This document shows positions 6,619 to 6,900 of a stretch of DNA of 6,900 bases, one piece after another. Source of the DNA: Christensenella sp. UBA1224. Lineage in GTDB: Bacteria; Bacillota; Clostridia; Christensenellales; Aristaeellaceae. Numbering within the stretch: the stretch's first letter is position 1; every line of letters starts with the position of its first letter. The notes below the pieces were generated by a model. That model saw nothing but the letters and a program-made list of their open reading frames with translations. It had not been told where the DNA came from and did no database searches. The DNA lies in contig DBXA01000178.1 of assembly GCA_002309235.1 (NCBI GenBank), positions 1-6,900 of the forward strand, given 5' to 3'. The translations under genes and the position numbers were made by a program.

Positions 6619-6635
6619 GGGCCCGGGCGGGCGGG
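6619..6635 (+). promoter_or_regulatory. Putative G-quadruplex in the leader of the amidoligase gene
   Basis: Four GGG tracts (6619-6621, 6625-6627, 6629-6631, 6633-6635) are separated by loops of 3, 1 and 1 bases. This meets the standard G4 pattern on the coding strand. It ends 30 bases before the ATG and 16 bases before the AAAGGAG site. The CCC loop and nearby C-tracts could compete by ordinary pairing, so folding is not assured. Confidence 0.45.
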
Positions 6636-6642
6636 AAAAGCC
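6625..6642 (+). repeat. 18-base direct repeat, copy 2
   Basis: This is the second exact copy of GGGCGGGCGGGAAAAGCC. It ends 23 bases before the ATG of the amidoligase-like gene, so it lies in the likely leader of that mRNA. It overlaps the G-quadruplex-forming stretch listed separately. Confidence 0.85.
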
Positions 6643-6651
6643 GCCGCCGGG

Positions 6652-6658
6652 AAAGGAG
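6652..6658 (+). promoter_or_regulatory. Ribosome binding site of the amidoligase-like gene
   Basis: AAAGGAG lies 7 bases before the ATG at 6666 and supports this start. Confidence 0.75.
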
Positions 6659-6665
6659 ACCCGGT

Positions 6666-6900
6666 ATGAAAACACAGACCTTCGGCATCGAGATTGAGAT
6701 GAACCATATCACCCGGAAAAAGGCGGCTCAGGTGGTCGCCGCGACCCTTGGGGAAGGAGCGGCCTACGAACACCGGGGCGGGGCCTACGACTCTTGGGTG
6801 GTCACCGCGGCCGACGGCCGGAAGTGGAAGCTGGTCAGCGACGCGAGCATCGACGGGCCTCGCGAGGAAGAGACCGAGTTCGTCAGCCCGGTGTGCCGCT
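6666..6900 (+). CDS. Amidoligase-family protein, N-terminal part (3' end outside window)
   Basis: The frame is open for 78 codons from an ATG with a good AAAGGAG site and runs off the right edge. The first residues, MKTQTFGIEIEMNHI, carry the GIEIEM motif of the bacterial amidoligase family (Amidoligase_2, in the glutamine synthetase/GCS fold group). There the paired Glu residues bind metal-ATP. The following GGAYDSWVVTAADGRKWKLV, SDASIDG and EFVSPV match the family's next strands, with the conserved D and E-x-V-S-P positions. These enzymes are thought to make amide bonds to peptides or cell-wall material; the substrate is unknown. The gene is divergent from the phage genes and much richer in G/C at third codon positions, so it likely belongs to a different element or to host DNA. 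Confidence 0.8.
   Translation, partial: MKTQTFGIEIEMNHITRKKAAQVVAATLGEGAAYEHRGGAYDSWVVTAADGRKWKLVSDASIDGPREEETEFVSPVCR

Larger units (their letters stand above)
6064..6665. other. GC-rich, repeat- and hairpin-rich spacer between divergent genes
   Basis: No believable gene is seen in these ~600 bases. Open frames here are rich in Gly, Pro, Ala and Arg and occur on both strands at once, as expected from GC-rich DNA with few stop codons. The part up to about 6120 resembles the phage DNA to the left. From about 6120-6170 on, GC content rises sharply, with many GGG/CCC tracts, short palindromes and a repeated 18-mer. The spacer must hold the promoters of both flanking transcription units, but no clear -35/-10 pair can be read. 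Confidence 0.75.

Noticed and set aside
6355..6773. Minus-strand open frames opposite the spacer and the amidoligase start
   Set aside because: They are proline- and glycine-rich, overlap each other in different frames, and oppose a gene with recognisable family motifs.
1..6900. CRISPR arrays, tRNA and rRNA genes
   Set aside because: No regularly spaced repeats, cloverleaf-like segments or rRNA-like sequence were seen on either strand.

Overview
The window looks like Gram-positive, Firmicutes-type DNA, most likely from an anaerobic gut Clostridia-like host. The reasons are strong AGGAGG-type ribosome binding sites before nearly every gene, a P27/Terminase_1-type phage packaging module, and a DNRLRE/RHS-type giant protein of the kind common in Clostridia. 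The genus cannot be fixed from the sequence.

From right to left on the minus strand runs one compact, probably co-transcribed phage packaging module: a ParB-domain/DNA methyltransferase fusion (6045-4756), a P27-type small terminase subunit (4720-4196), a 117-residue protein that overlaps it by one base (4196-3843) and whose C-terminal half resembles the small terminase, the large terminase subunit (3808-2195), and an HNH endonuclease (2184-1843) whose ribosome binding site overlaps the terL stop codon. The methyltransferase would modify phage DNA. TerS and TerL would recognise, translocate and cut it. The HNH protein would assist cleavage or maturation.

Immediately after the HNH gene lies a decayed, frameshifted copy of the 3' end of a second, diverged terL (about 1816-1578). 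The HNH gene is therefore flanked on both sides by homologous terL 3' sequence. The portal, protease and capsid genes expected after terL are absent. Instead a large gene begins at 1517 and runs off the left edge. Its 505 visible residues hold an N-terminal domain, a DNRLRE region and the lead-in to an RHS/YD-repeat protein, and it has no signal peptide. This suggests a chimeric or degraded prophage that has picked up a large, possibly toxin-bearing, cargo gene.

To the right of the methyltransferase the base composition changes abruptly near 6120-6170 to very GC-rich sequence. This roughly 600-base spacer is full of G-tracts, short hairpins and a repeated 18-mer. A divergent plus-strand gene starts at 6666 and runs off the right edge. 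It encodes the N-terminus of an amidoligase-family protein. The composition break may mark the edge of the prophage or a junction with another mobile element.
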